Source: DATFRY01 sp963764695
GTDB lineage: Bacteria > Myxococcota_A > Polyangia > Haliangiales > Haliangiaceae
Direction of reading: 5' to 3'
Length of the DNA stretch: 64,000 nt
NCBI GenBank assembly: GCA_963764695.1
Contig: CAVXTW010000007.1
Coordinates: 62,001 to 126,000 of the forward strand
Both the position numbers and the translations under genes were made by a program. The notes beneath the pieces are model-generated. The model made no database searches. It saw only the letters and a program-made list of their open reading frames with translations, and was not told the DNA's origin. Shown here one piece after another: positions 55,619 to 64,000 of this stretch; positions within the stretch are counted from its first letter, which is position 1, and every line of letters begins with the position of its first letter.

Positions 55619-57541
55619 TCGGCGCCGCGCTCACGACTGTTCGGCCAGCAGATCACCGTGGTCGGCCGCGGCTGGCTCGGAATGAAGGCCGCCGACAAGG
55701 ACACCGCCCACATGCGGTACGGGACCGGCGACCTGGACTCGTGGGGGAGCACCTACGGCAGCTGCGACCCGCCCCGGATCGATCACCGGCCGTGGAAGAT
55801 CCACTTCTACAACGAGAGCTGGGATGACGAGAACCCGGTGTACGAGGCAAGCACCGCTCCCGGCGATTCGGGCGGCCCGTACATCGCGGAGGTCAAGGGC
55901 ACAGACCGCGTCATCGCCGTCGCCTCGGCCGGCTTCGGGATCAACCCGACCTACGGTGCGCCGACCTTCACCGCGTCGAACGCCGCCTACCTGCGCGGCG
56001 AGCTGGGCGACACGGTGCCGGTGTTCGACACGGACCAGGACGACATCGGAGTACGGCAGCACGCTTCCGCACGTCACCGACACCGACTATCTGCTGGCCT
56101 ACGGCGAGGAGCCGGAGTGCGACGACGGCCTTGTCGGCGCCCGCCATCGCTACCTGCGCGGCGACGCCTGCGACCCGATCCCATGCGCCAGGGTCGCGAC
56201 CATCACGACCGACGTGACCGACGACGTGGAGCCGCCCGGGCCGTTCAACATCTGCGAGGCCAACGGCTACGGGGATCGGCGCGTGCAGCTACGAGATGCC
56301 GGCCGGCTTCTGGATCGAGTCGATCGCGCGGGCGGCCGACATCGGCAACTCCGGCGCGGTCGGCCTGCGCTTCTGCGAGTGCGACGGCGAGCGCGACACC
56401 GCCCTCGAGCGGCGGCAGAACTGCGGCGCGGCGACCACGTACAACTGCGCCATCGACGGATCGATGTACTCGTCGGTCGGGAGCCCGTGGCAGGAGGTCT
56501 CGGTGGGCGAGGTCCAGACCATGTTCGGCCCCGATCAACCGGAGGTCGCCGTGCAGTGGGACTTCCTGGCCGACCTGGCCGCGTGGAGCGGCGTCGCGGT
56601 CCCGCCGCCGCCGTGGAACCTCGACGACGGACACATCGTACTGCGGCCGCTGCGACGTCAACATGCCGTGGACCTGGGTCCTCGACGTCGAGCGCCACGC
56701 GGTCATCGGCGTGGGGCCGGAGGGCGCCCAGAACACCAGCCGCCTGTTCGACCAGGTCGCGGTCCAGCTGCTCGGCGGCGACGGCCTGCGCATCGGCGCG
56801 TCGGAGCAGGAGTACCAGCTCGGCGGCACTTCTCGGCGCGAGGTCGTCGTCGATCAGGAGACCTATCAGGTCATCGGCGCGCTGAGCGTCACCGGTGGGG
56901 ACAGCGAGGTGCCGGTGGTCGGATCCATCGTCGATCAGCACGGCGCCGCGCGGGCGAGCCTGCTGGCCCCGGCGCCCGGCTCGCTGTACGCCTACTCGGC
57001 GGTGCGCGACGAGCTGTACGCGGTCGACCGCGGCCGGACCGCGCCGCCGCTTCTGGTCTGGACTCGCGATCGCGGGTGGCGCGAGATGGCGACAAGCCGC
57101 GATCGCCTGCTCCAGCCGGTGGCGATGACCTTCCGCCTCGACGAGGGCGCCCTGTACGTCCTGGATCGCGAGCGGGCCGGGGCGCCTACCCGGCTGGTCC
57201 GCATCGACCTCGACACCGGCATCGCGGCCGTGCGCGACAGCCGCCTGATCGAGGGCTCGCCGTCGGCGATCTCGCTGTCGAACGGTCGCGACGGTCATCT
57301 CCTCGTCGCGGCCGCGTCCGGCGCGACCACGCGGCTGGCCCGGCTCGATGTGCGGCCGCTCGCGCCGCAGCTTGTCTCGCTGGCCAGTCACGCGGGCGGC
57401 ATGACCGGAGACGCCAGAGAGACGGAGGCTGGCGTGGCCTTCCTGGTCCCGATCGAGGGCGTCCTCGACCCGCGCGTGGTCTCGCGCGCGGCGTTCGAGC
57501 CGGTGCGGAGCGGCAACCCGCGGCCCATCTTCCCGCGCTGA
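55619..57541 (+). pseudogene. Trypsin-like protease remnant with missing N-terminus
   Basis: The sequence starts abruptly after the GNAT stop as LFGQQITVVGRGWLGMKA and contains STAPGDSGGPY, the trypsin-family serine motif. The catalytic His and Asp and the signal peptide, which lie before this point in trypsins, are absent. Three apparent one-base insertions (near 56048, 56280 and 56629) shift the frame; because they sum to three, one long frame (55658-57541) stays open. The tail (VDQETYQVIGAL to RSGNPRPIFPR) resembles a repeat-rich non-catalytic domain. It is likely inactive. Confidence 0.7.
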
Positions 57542-57676
57542 TCGACAGAGCTCGCCGGTCGGGCTGCTGCCTGTTCCCCCCCGCAACCTGCCTCGCTCGA
57601 CGGCGCGGTCGCCCGCCAAGGGCGCGGCGCGACTGCACCCGGCGGGTGGCCCGGTCATTGCTGTTGCTCTGGCGCG

Positions 57677-58692
57677 ATGCGGATCTCCGTCATCGTCCCG
57701 TGCCGCGACGCCGCCGTCTGGCTGGTCGAGTGCCTGGCCAGCTGTCTGGCCTCGCCGCTCTGCCACGAGGTCATCGTCGTCGACGACGGCTCCACCGACG
57801 GCAGCGGCGCCGTCGCCCGGTCGATGGCTCGCCGCGCTGGCGGTAAAGTCGCCGTGATCGAGCAAGCGGCCGCCGGCGGCAACGTCGCTCGCAACCGCGG
57901 CTTCGAGGCGCCACCGGCGACGCCATCCAGTGGCTGGACGCCGACGACCGCATCGGCCCCGACAAGCTGGCCCGCCAGGCCGCGTTCCTGGAGGCCGATC
58001 CGGACGCGGACGTCGTGTTCTCGGACTTCCGCTACCAGGTGCACGAGGAGGATGGTCGGGTGTGGCTGAGCGAGGCGATCGAGCGCCCGCGCTCCGGCGA
58101 CATGCTGGCCGATCTGCTGGCCGACCGGTGGCGACCGCCGGTGGCCTACCTCATCCGGCGGCGCCTGGCCGAGCGGCTGCACGGCGGCGTGGGCTGGAAT
58201 CCGGCCACGCCGTGCGCGCAGGACCGCGAGTACTGGACCATGGCCGCCATCCTCGGCGCACGCTTTCGCCACGCGGCGGGGGCGGACGCAATCTATCGCC
58301 GCCACGGCGCGACCGTGTCGACCACCCAGCTGCGCCGCCGGCTCGACACCCACCTCACCCTGCTCGGCCGGTTCGAGCGCGAGATGCTCGCACGCGGGGC
58401 GCTGACCCCGGCGCGGCGCGCCGCGCATCAGGTCGGCGTCATCGCGGTGCTGCGCGAGCTCGCCGCCATCGACCGGCGGGCCGCTCGATCCCTGGCGGCG
58501 AGCCTGCCGCGGCGATCGCCGGCCGGCGAGCACGGTGGCGATCTGTCGCGCTTGTATCGCCTGGCCCACGACCTCGTCGGTCCCGCCGCGGCGCTGCAGC
58601 TGGCCGCGCTGCGCCGGCGCCTCCGGCGGCCCGCCGATGTCCGGGTCGGCGACGCCGCGATCGCGTCGGTCCTCCAGGCGGTGCCGTCATGA
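57677..58692 (+). CDS. Family 2 glycosyltransferase, apparent frameshift
   Basis: The protein begins RISVIVPCRDAAVWLVECLASCLASP and CHEVIVVDDGSTDGSG, the GT2 nucleotide-sugar start. A conserved block (AATGDAIQWLDADDRIGPDKLARQAAF) follows in another frame, after a one-base loss near 57908 (GAG GC-GCC). The rest (DVVFSDFRYQVH, CAQDREYWTMAAILGARFRHA) is GT2-like. The interval of 1016 bases is 339 codons minus one base. Stop overlaps the next start as ATGA. It is the first gene of the glycan cluster. Confidence 0.75.
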
Positions 58693-59786
58693 AGGTCGCC
58701 ATCGTCCACGACTACCTCACCCAGCGCGGCGGCGCCGAGCGCGTCGCCCTGGCCCTGCACCGGATGTTTCCGCGCGCGCCGATCTACACCAGCGTGTACG
58801 ACCCGGACGGCACCTTCCCCGAGTTCCGCAGCGCGCGCGTCGTCACCAGCTATCTGCAGAGGCTGCCGCACCGGGGCAACCTGTTCCGCGCGTACCTGCT
58901 CCTGTACGCCGACTCGTTCCGGCGCCTGCGGGTCGACGGCTACGACCTGGTGGTGTCGAGCTCGTCCGGCTGGGCGCACGGCGTGGCCACCGCCGCCGAC
59001 CGGCACGTCTGTTACTGCCACAACCCGGCCCGCTGGCTGTACCAGACCGACGAGTACCTGGCCGGCGGCGCCCTGGTGCCGGCGTGGGCGAGGCCGCTCT
59101 TGACTCCGGCACTGGCCCGGCTGCGGCGCTGGGACCGCGTCGCGGCCACGCGGCCCACCGCCTACGTCGCCAACTCGCGCGTCGTCGCGCACCGGATCGA
59201 GCGCTGCTACGGCCGGCGCGCGCGCGTGGTCCATCCGCCGGTCGACGTGGGACGCTTCGAGCGCACCGGCACGCGGCGCGGGCGCACCGACGGCCACTAC
59301 CTGAGCGTGGCGAGGCTGCTGCCCTACAAGCGGGTCGACCTCGCGGTGCGCGTCTGCACCGCCACCGGTCGGCCCCTTGTCGTTGTCGGCGATGGCCCGG
59401 CGCGCGCCAGCCTCGAGAAGCTGGCCGGCCCGACCGTCAGGCTGGTCGGGAGGGTCGACGACGCGACCCTGCGGGAGCTCTACGGCGGGGCTCGCGGCCT
59501 CATCCAGTGCGGCGAGGAGGACTTCGGCATCGCGCCGCTGGAGGCGAACGCGGCCGGCGTGCCGGTGGCGGCGCTCGGCCGCGGCGGCGCCCTCGAGACC
59601 GTCGTCGACGGGATGACCGGCGCGCTGTTCGACGAGCAGAGCACCGAGTCGCTGGCCGGCGCGCTCGATCGCCTGGAGTCCGCCCGCTGGGACGCCGAGG
59701 CGCTGCGGGACCACGCGTGCGCCTTCAGCGAGGCCCGCTTCGCCGATCGCTTCGGGCAGGAGCTGTCACGCGCCGTCGCCGCCTAG
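58689..59786 (+). CDS. Family 4 glycosyltransferase
   Basis: The 365-residue enzyme begins MKVAIVHDYLTQRGGAERV and has the GT4 donor-site block: YLSVARLLPYKRVDLAVRV and CGEEDFGIAPLEANAAGVPVAALGRGGALETV. The Glu-rich EDFGIAPLE motif matches the family EX7E. It probably adds a hexose to a lipid-linked glycan. The last 21 bases overlap the end of a convergent GT gene. Confidence 0.88.
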   Translation: MKVAIVHDYLTQRGGAERVALALHRMFPRAPIYTSVYDPDGTFPEFRSARVVTSYLQRLPHRGNLFRAYLLLYADSFRRLRVDGYDLVVSSSSGWAHGVATAADRHVCYCHNPARWLYQTDEYLAGGALVPAWARPLLTPALARLRRWDRVAATRPTAYVANSRVVAHRIERCYGRRARVVHPPVDVGRFERTGTRRGRTDGHYLSVARLLPYKRVDLAVRVCTATGRPLVVVGDGPARASLEKLAGPTVRLVGRVDDATLRELYGGARGLIQCGEEDFGIAPLEANAAGVPVAALGRGGALETVVDGMTGALFDEQSTESLAGALDRLESARWDAEALRDHACAFSEARFADRFGQELSRAVAA

Positions 59787-60953
59787 CCAGTGGGCGAAGA
59801 CGCCGAGCACCCGCCGCCACGAGAACTGCTCGCGCACCCAGCGCCGGCCGCGGTCGAGCCGCTCGCGGGCTTCAGCCGCGCGCCAGTCGGTCGCGACCAG
59901 CTGCGCCAGCGCGCTCGCGAGCTCTGCCTCGCCGTCGTAGCCCACGCAGGTCTCGACCTGTCGCGCGTAGTGGTCGAGCACCGGACAGGCGCGGTTGACC
60001 AGGACCGGCACGCCGGCGGCGATCCCCTCGAGAACCAGCATCGACATGCTCTCGTGGGGAGATGGATTGACCACCGCGAGCGCGCCGCGCACCAGCTGCC
60101 GCTTGCGCTCCTCGGAGACGCGGCCCAGGTACTCGACCGCCGGCGTCCCGGGCAGCGCGATGTCACCCTCCAGCTGGCCGGCCAGGCGCAGCACCAGGTC
60201 GCGTCCGAGTCGGGCCCGCGCGCGCAGGAACCACTCGATCAGCGTGGCCACACCCTTGCCGCGGCTGACCCGCCCCAGATAGAGGAGGTACGGCGCGCTT
60301 TCATCCGGTGCGTGCCGATCAACATCAGCATCGGACACATCATCGAAGCCGAGCCCGGCGACCTCGATGCGCGCGGCCGGCGCGACGCGGCGGATCAGGT
60401 CGCGCTCCGGCTCGGTGTTGGCGAGGATGAGCGGGCAGCGCTCGAACAGGCGACGCGTGGTGGCGAAGTGGAGCGGAGCCTCGTCGTGCGCGGTCGGGAT
60501 CAGCACGGCCTTGCCGCCGACAAGGTCCACCCCTCGCACGGTCGGATGATAGAGGTAGGAGAAGAACAGGACGCGGTCGAAGCGGGCGGCGTGGCGCCGG
60601 ATCCCGTCGAGCAGCCGCGGGCTGTACGGGCCCTGCAGCCGCAGCCACAGCGACTCGAGCAGCGGCGCCGGTCGCACGCGCGCGGCCGGCTCGGCCAGAC
60701 GGCGACAGGCCCCGAACAGGAGGCGGTGGCGGCGCGCCGACGAGTCGAAGCGCCACACCGGGATGCCGTTGACCAGCGTGCGTCCGGGCGCGTAGTGGTT
60801 GGCCCAGCTGCGGTAGTCCAGCGCGGTGGTGGTGAAGACCTCCACCTGCCAGCCGAGATCGCCGCGCAGCCGGCCGGCCAGGGTGCGCGCGTGGCTCTCG
60901 GCGCCGCCGACGACCTCCTCGCCGTACCGCTGGGCCACGATGGCGACGCGCAT
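59766..60953 (-). CDS. Family 4 glycosyltransferase
   Basis: The 395-residue protein begins MRVAIVAQRYGEEVVGGAESHARTLAG and has YLLYLGRVSRGKGVATLIEW and VVNPSPHESMSMLVLEGIAAGVPVLVNRACPVL, the GT4 donor-binding site. Its start shares one base with the stop of the upstream GT (TGATG), so it belongs to a reverse-strand operon with two GT/transferase genes. Acceptor unknown. Confidence 0.88.
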   Translation of the reverse strand: MRVAIVAQRYGEEVVGGAESHARTLAGRLRGDLGWQVEVFTTTALDYRSWANHYAPGRTLVNGIPVWRFDSSARRHRLLFGACRRLAEPAARVRPAPLLESLWLRLQGPYSPRLLDGIRRHAARFDRVLFFSYLYHPTVRGVDLVGGKAVLIPTAHDEAPLHFATTRRLFERCPLILANTEPERDLIRRVAPAARIEVAGLGFDDVSDADVDRHAPDESAPYLLYLGRVSRGKGVATLIEWFLRARARLGRDLVLRLAGQLEGDIALPGTPAVEYLGRVSEERKRQLVRGALAVVNPSPHESMSMLVLEGIAAGVPVLVNRACPVLDHYARQVETCVGYDGEAELASALAQLVATDWRAAEARERLDRGRRWVREQFSWRRVLGVFAHWLGGDGA

Positions 60954-62002
60954 CAGCGGGCTCCGGCGACGGCGCGGCGGGCGGTGTGCGATCGAGCGGT
61001 CAGCCCGTCGAGCACGCCGGCGACGCGCGACGCGACGCCATCCCAGGAGTAAAGGGCCGCCCGCGCCAGCCCGTCGCGCGACAGCCGCTCGCGCAGCGCC
61101 CGGTCGGTGGCGATCCGCTCCAGCCCGCCGGCGATCGACTCCTCGTCTCCCGGATCGACGTAGAGGCCCGCGCGGCCGACGACCTCCGGGATCGAGGTCC
61201 GGTCGGAGCAGACCACCGGCGTGCCGCACGCCATCGCCTCGAGCGCCGGCAGGCCGAAGCCCTCGAACAGCGACGGACACACGGCCGCGACCGCGCCGCG
61301 GTACAGCGCCGCCAGCTCGCCGTCGTCGACGCCGCCGCGGAACACGACGCGGTCGCCGATGCCGAGGTCGGCCACGGCGCGGCGCAGCGCCTGGTCCGGA
61401 TCGGTCACCAGGACAAGGAGCAGATCGCGATCGAGCCGCGCCCGGGCGAAGGCGGCGATCAGCCGGGGCAGGTTCTTGTGCGGAAACCGGTTGGACACGC
61501 AGATGAGATGCGGCCGGTCGAGGGCGCGGGCCGGGCCGGTCGGGCGGAAGGAGTCGCCGACCCCGCAGCCGACCACCACGACCCGGTCCTCGGGCAGCCC
61601 GCTCCACTCCAGGATGTCGCGCCGCGAGTGCTCGGACACGGTGAGCACGCAGCGCGCCCGGTGAGCCGCCGGGCGGACCACCAGCTCGTAGTAGGCCCGC
61701 CGCACCGCGGTCGCCTCGGCGGGGAAGCGAACGTGGATGAGGTCGTGGATGGTGAACGCGAACGGCACCGGGCTCCAGCGCGGCGGGTTGAAGCCGGGGC
61801 TGAGATACGCGGCCGGTCGCCGGTGCGCGAGCACGCCGCTCAGCCACAGGGGCTCCAGCGGATGCAGCCGGCGCAGCCCACCCTCGAGCAGATCGATGCC
61901 CGGCAGGCGGGCCACCACCTCGCGAGCGAAGCGGCCGATGCCGGTCGGACCGAACCATCGGCCGTCGACCAGCGGCGCGCCGCGCGTTGCCCTCGCGCTC
62001 AT
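60953..62002 (-). CDS. Family 4 glycosyltransferase (mannosyltransferase-like)
   Basis: The 349-residue protein begins with PLVDGRWFGPTGIGRFAREVVARL and has SNRFPHKNLPRLIAAFARARLDRDLLLVLV and CPSLFEGFGLPALEAMACGTPVVCSDRTSIPEVVG, the GT4 signature often seen in mannosyl- or rhamnosyltransferases. Its ATG 62002 overlaps the WecA-like stop (ATGA). Part of the surface-glycan operon. Confidence 0.88.
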   Translation of the reverse strand: MSARATRGAPLVDGRWFGPTGIGRFAREVVARLPGIDLLEGGLRRLHPLEPLWLSGVLAHRRPAAYLSPGFNPPRWSPVPFAFTIHDLIHVRFPAEATAVRRAYYELVVRPAAHRARCVLTVSEHSRRDILEWSGLPEDRVVVVGCGVGDSFRPTGPARALDRPHLICVSNRFPHKNLPRLIAAFARARLDRDLLLVLVTDPDQALRRAVADLGIGDRVVFRGGVDDGELAALYRGAVAAVCPSLFEGFGLPALEAMACGTPVVCSDRTSIPEVVGRAGLYVDPGDEESIAGGLERIATDRALRERLSRDGLARAALYSWDGVASRVAGVLDGLTARSHTARRAVAGAR

Positions 62003-63162
62003 GGCATCGCGGTCTCGGAGGCGACGCCGCTGCCGCCGACGCGGGCCATGGCGTGGGTCGCCTTGATCGCGCGCGGCGTGGAAGCGGCGCGGGTCGGCGA
62101 GTCGGCGGCCAGGAGCAGCAGGCCTAGCGAGGCGACCGCCGCACCGGCGGCGAACCAGCGCGGGATCGCGATGCGCAGCCCGACCAGCCAGCGCGCGCTC
62201 CACACAAGGATCAGCGCCGCCAGCGCCAGCGGCATCGAGCGATCGAAGAACAGGAGCGGCGCCGCGGCCAGCGAGACTGCCACCCGGTGGATCCACGCGA
62301 CCGCCCCGGCGTGTCCGCGCAGCCTGGCCAGGCGGTGGTGCAGGTGCTCGGCGTCGCCCAGAAACAGCGCGCGCCGGCGCACCCGGCGGATGGTGGCGAG
62401 GACGAGATCGCAGAGCGGCCAGGCCAGCGCGGCCGCCGCGGCGGCGAAGGCGGCCGGTCCGGCGGTGTGCAGCAGGCGCAGGCTCAGCGCGGCGAGCAGG
62501 TAGCCGAGCAGCATGGCCCCGCCGTCGCCCATGAAGACCCGGGCGGGATGGCTGTTGTGGTGCCAGAAGCCGACCGTGGCGGCCGCCAGGACCGCGGCGA
62601 TGATGGTGGTGGTCGAGTCGCCGTGCAGGGCGCCGAGAGCTGCGATGACCACGGCGGCGACCACGCACAGGCCGGCCGCCAGCCCGTCCAGTCCGTCAAC
62701 GAAGTTGACGGCTGCCGGGACCGCGACCAGCCAGGCGACACCGAGCGCGAGCGCGAGCGCCGCAGCGGCACCGCCGCCGACCCATGCCCACTTCATGGAG
62801 ATCATGCTGGACGCGAGCGCCGCGCCGACCAGGACAGCGAGCTTGAGCGCCGCCGGCACGCCGCGCAGATCGTCCACCGCTCCGACCGCGTAGACGACGA
62901 CGCCGACACAGGCCATCACCAGCAGCGCGACCAGGTCGAGTCGCGCCGGCCCGGACGCGGTGGCGATGGCCAGCCCGAGCAGCAGCGCGCCCAGGATGCC
63001 CGCGCCGCCGATGCGCGGCACCGCCCGGTACGCCGGGCCTCCCTGGCGGCCGTGCGGGCGGTCCAGCCATCCTCGCCCGAGCGCCGCGTTGCGGATGAGG
63101 TTGACCAGGACCGCGCTGTACAGCGCGGCCGCCAGGCAGAGGATCGGAAGCGGGAGATCCAT
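61999..63162 (-). CDS. WecA/MraY-type phosphosugar transferase
   Basis: The 387-residue membrane protein has about 10-11 transmembrane helices and the family motifs VDDLRG (Asp-Asp), AVNFVDGLDGLAAG, VFMGDGGAMLLGY and HLHHRL. This type attaches a sugar-1-phosphate to undecaprenyl phosphate and starts O-antigen, exopolysaccharide or teichoic-acid-like glycan assembly. It is the first gene of the reverse-strand glycan operon with three overlapping genes. Confidence 0.9.
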   Translation of the reverse strand: MDLPLPILCLAAALYSAVLVNLIRNAALGRGWLDRPHGRQGGPAYRAVPRIGGAGILGALLLGLAIATASGPARLDLVALLVMACVGVVVYAVGAVDDLRGVPAALKLAVLVGAALASSMISMKWAWVGGGAAAALALALGVAWLVAVPAAVNFVDGLDGLAAGLCVVAAVVIAALGALHGDSTTTIIAAVLAAATVGFWHHNSHPARVFMGDGGAMLLGYLLAALSLRLLHTAGPAAFAAAAAALAWPLCDLVLATIRRVRRRALFLGDAEHLHHRLARLRGHAGAVAWIHRVAVSLAAAPLLFFDRSMPLALAALILVWSARWLVGLRIAIPRWFAAGAAVASLGLLLLAADSPTRAASTPRAIKATHAMARVGGSGVASETAMP

Positions 63163-63423
63163 CCCTCATCGCACAAGCACGCTCGATGCCAGGCGTGATC
63201 GCGCGTGAAGACGCGGTCCGCGCCGCGCGGGCGCGCCGAACGCCGGGTCCGCCATGCAGCGATGCGGGGCTCGACCATGCGAGGCAGCGGTCAACCGAGT
63301 CGCTTCTCGGGTCGACCGCGCAGCGCTGCATGGGGGCCCATGCAGCAGCCACGTGCGCCGGCACGTAAGACCCGCGAATCGGCAGCGCCGCAGATGGAAC
63401 CCGGCTTGCACCGCGACGCCGGG
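63163..63423. other. Divergent promoter region with palindrome
   Basis: About 260 bases between the glycan operon and the TolB-like gene. They contain the 22-base palindrome (63325-63346) and an extra half site, CCATGCAGC, at 63252-63260. No gene is supportable. Confidence 0.5.
63325..63346. promoter_or_regulatory. 22-base palindrome, candidate operator
   Basis: GCTGCATGGG and CCCATGCAGC flank GG, forming perfect ten-base arms. It lies between two divergent genes, and a CCATGCAGC half site stands about 70 bases away, suggesting a dimeric repressor or activator site for the glycan operon or the TolB-like gene. Confidence 0.5.
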
Positions 63424-64000
63424 ATGAAGCGCAAGGCCTGGATCGCCGTGGTGCTGACGCTCGGCGGCGCCGCGGCGGTGGGCGCGGGGATGCGCGGCGA
63501 TGGACGGCCGGAGAGCCCGGCGCAGCGGGCGCGGGCCCGGATCGCCGCGCATGCCGACTTTCACTGGAACATGAGCGTGGCCGCCGGCGGACGATACGTC
63601 GCCTACGCCAACGGATATGGCGAGCCCGGCTTGTTCGTGGCCAGCCTGGACGGCGACCCGGTCGTCGAGCGCATCCAGACCAACGTCGCCATGCCGCGCG
63701 AGCCGGCGCTGTCGCCCGATGGACGCATGGTCGCCTTTCAGTCGTTCGGCGACGAGGCGAGCCTGCAGACGCTGCACCTCCACGACCGCCGCACCGGGCG
63801 CACGGAGCTGGTGGTCGGCCGCGACGCCCGCGGCTCGCTGGTCAACGACCCGGCCTGGTCGCGCGACGGGCGCTTCCTCGCCTACACACGCTCGTGGCCG
63901 GCGGCGGGCGGCGTGTGGCAGACCGAGCTGCACGTCATCTCGATCGCGGATCGCAAGGATCGCATGCTGCTGGCACGGCCGGCGCGCGCGCCCGCGTGGT
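63424..64000 (+). CDS. TolB-like WD40 (PD40) protein, partial
   Basis: The visible 192 residues start with a hydrophobic signal/anchor (AWIAVVLTLGGAAAVGAG) and continue as PD40 beta-propeller repeats: REPALSPDGRMVAFQSFG, LHLHDRRTGRTELVVG and DPAWSRDGRFLAYTRSW. The gene runs off the window end. The in-frame ATG 63394 is an alternative start, but 63424 gives the better signal. TolB-like proteins bind envelope proteins or peptidoglycan. Confidence 0.75.
   Translation, partial: MKRKAWIAVVLTLGGAAAVGAGMRGDGRPESPAQRARARIAAHADFHWNMSVAAGGRYVAYANGYGEPGLFVASLDGDPVVERIQTNVAMPREPALSPDGRMVAFQSFGDEASLQTLHLHDRRTGRTELVVGRDARGSLVNDPAWSRDGRFLAYTRSWPAAGGVWQTELHVISIADRKDRMLLARPARAPAW

Overview
The window is GC-rich chromosomal DNA (my estimate by eye is about 70% G+C) from a Gram-negative bacterium, most likely a myxobacterium-like member of Myxococcota. 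The evidence is Ser/Thr kinases fused to TPR arrays or membrane segments, a divergent sigma-factor/kinase pair, many lipoproteins and small secreted beta-barrels, and a large Cys-rich CGDGxC repeat lipoprotein. No rRNA, tRNA, CRISPR array or insertion sequence was recognised. About 60 protein genes or remnants are listed, with GTG and one TTG start.

Layout. 1-13.7 kb: DNA repair (Ada-like, cut by the window edge), thioredoxin-TPR, aminotransferase, an NTF2/MerR fusion scar, a membrane kinase, a molybdopterin oxidoreductase, lipoproteins and a di-haem cytochrome operon. 13.9-23.9 kb: a compact co-linear cluster without PKS or NRPS genes (homocitrate/isopropylmalate-synthase-like, aconitase-type large and small subunits, LuxE-like and LuxC-like acid reductase, halogenase-family flavoprotein, P450 fused to a methyltransferase), mostly with 4-base stop/start overlaps. 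23.9-33.5 kb: LysR/NmrA pair, 6-phosphogluconate dehydrogenase, sigma factor with divergent zinc-finger kinase-TPR protein, secreted proteins. 33.5-37.4 kb: a 49-residue six-cysteine peptide gene followed by a MauE-like membrane protein, two thioredoxin-fold proteins and an ABC exporter, preceded by a long operator-like palindrome and with a strong hairpin just after the peptide gene. 37.4-57.5 kb: hydrolases, trehalose synthase with an LLM-class oxidoreductase, a di-iron protein, lipoproteins, the Cys-rich repeat protein, remnants resembling a phytochrome-type kinase/haem oxygenase locus, an intradiol dioxygenase, MsrA, and a decapitated protease. 57.7-64 kb: a surface-glycan cluster (one WecA/MraY-type phosphosugar transferase and four glycosyltransferases) and a partial TolB-like protein.

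How genes work together. In the 14-24 kb cluster the first three enzymes should extend or dehydrate a keto-acid-derived substrate, the LuxE/LuxC pair should activate and reduce a carboxylate to an aldehyde, and the flavoprotein, P450 and methyltransferase should tailor it. The product is unknown, and no LeuB-type dehydrogenase is present. In the 33.5-37.4 kb locus the gene content suggests a disulfide-rich peptide that is oxidised by a membrane thiol-redox chain and exported by the ABC protein.

Caution on integrity. Nine apparent one-base insertions and one one-base loss break otherwise well-conserved genes, and one haem oxygenase has an in-frame TGA. Such a near-uniform one-extra-base pattern is more like consensus sequencing error than decay, so these genes may be intact in the organism. 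The truncations (MerR, protease, histidine kinase) look like true deletion scars or assembly joins.
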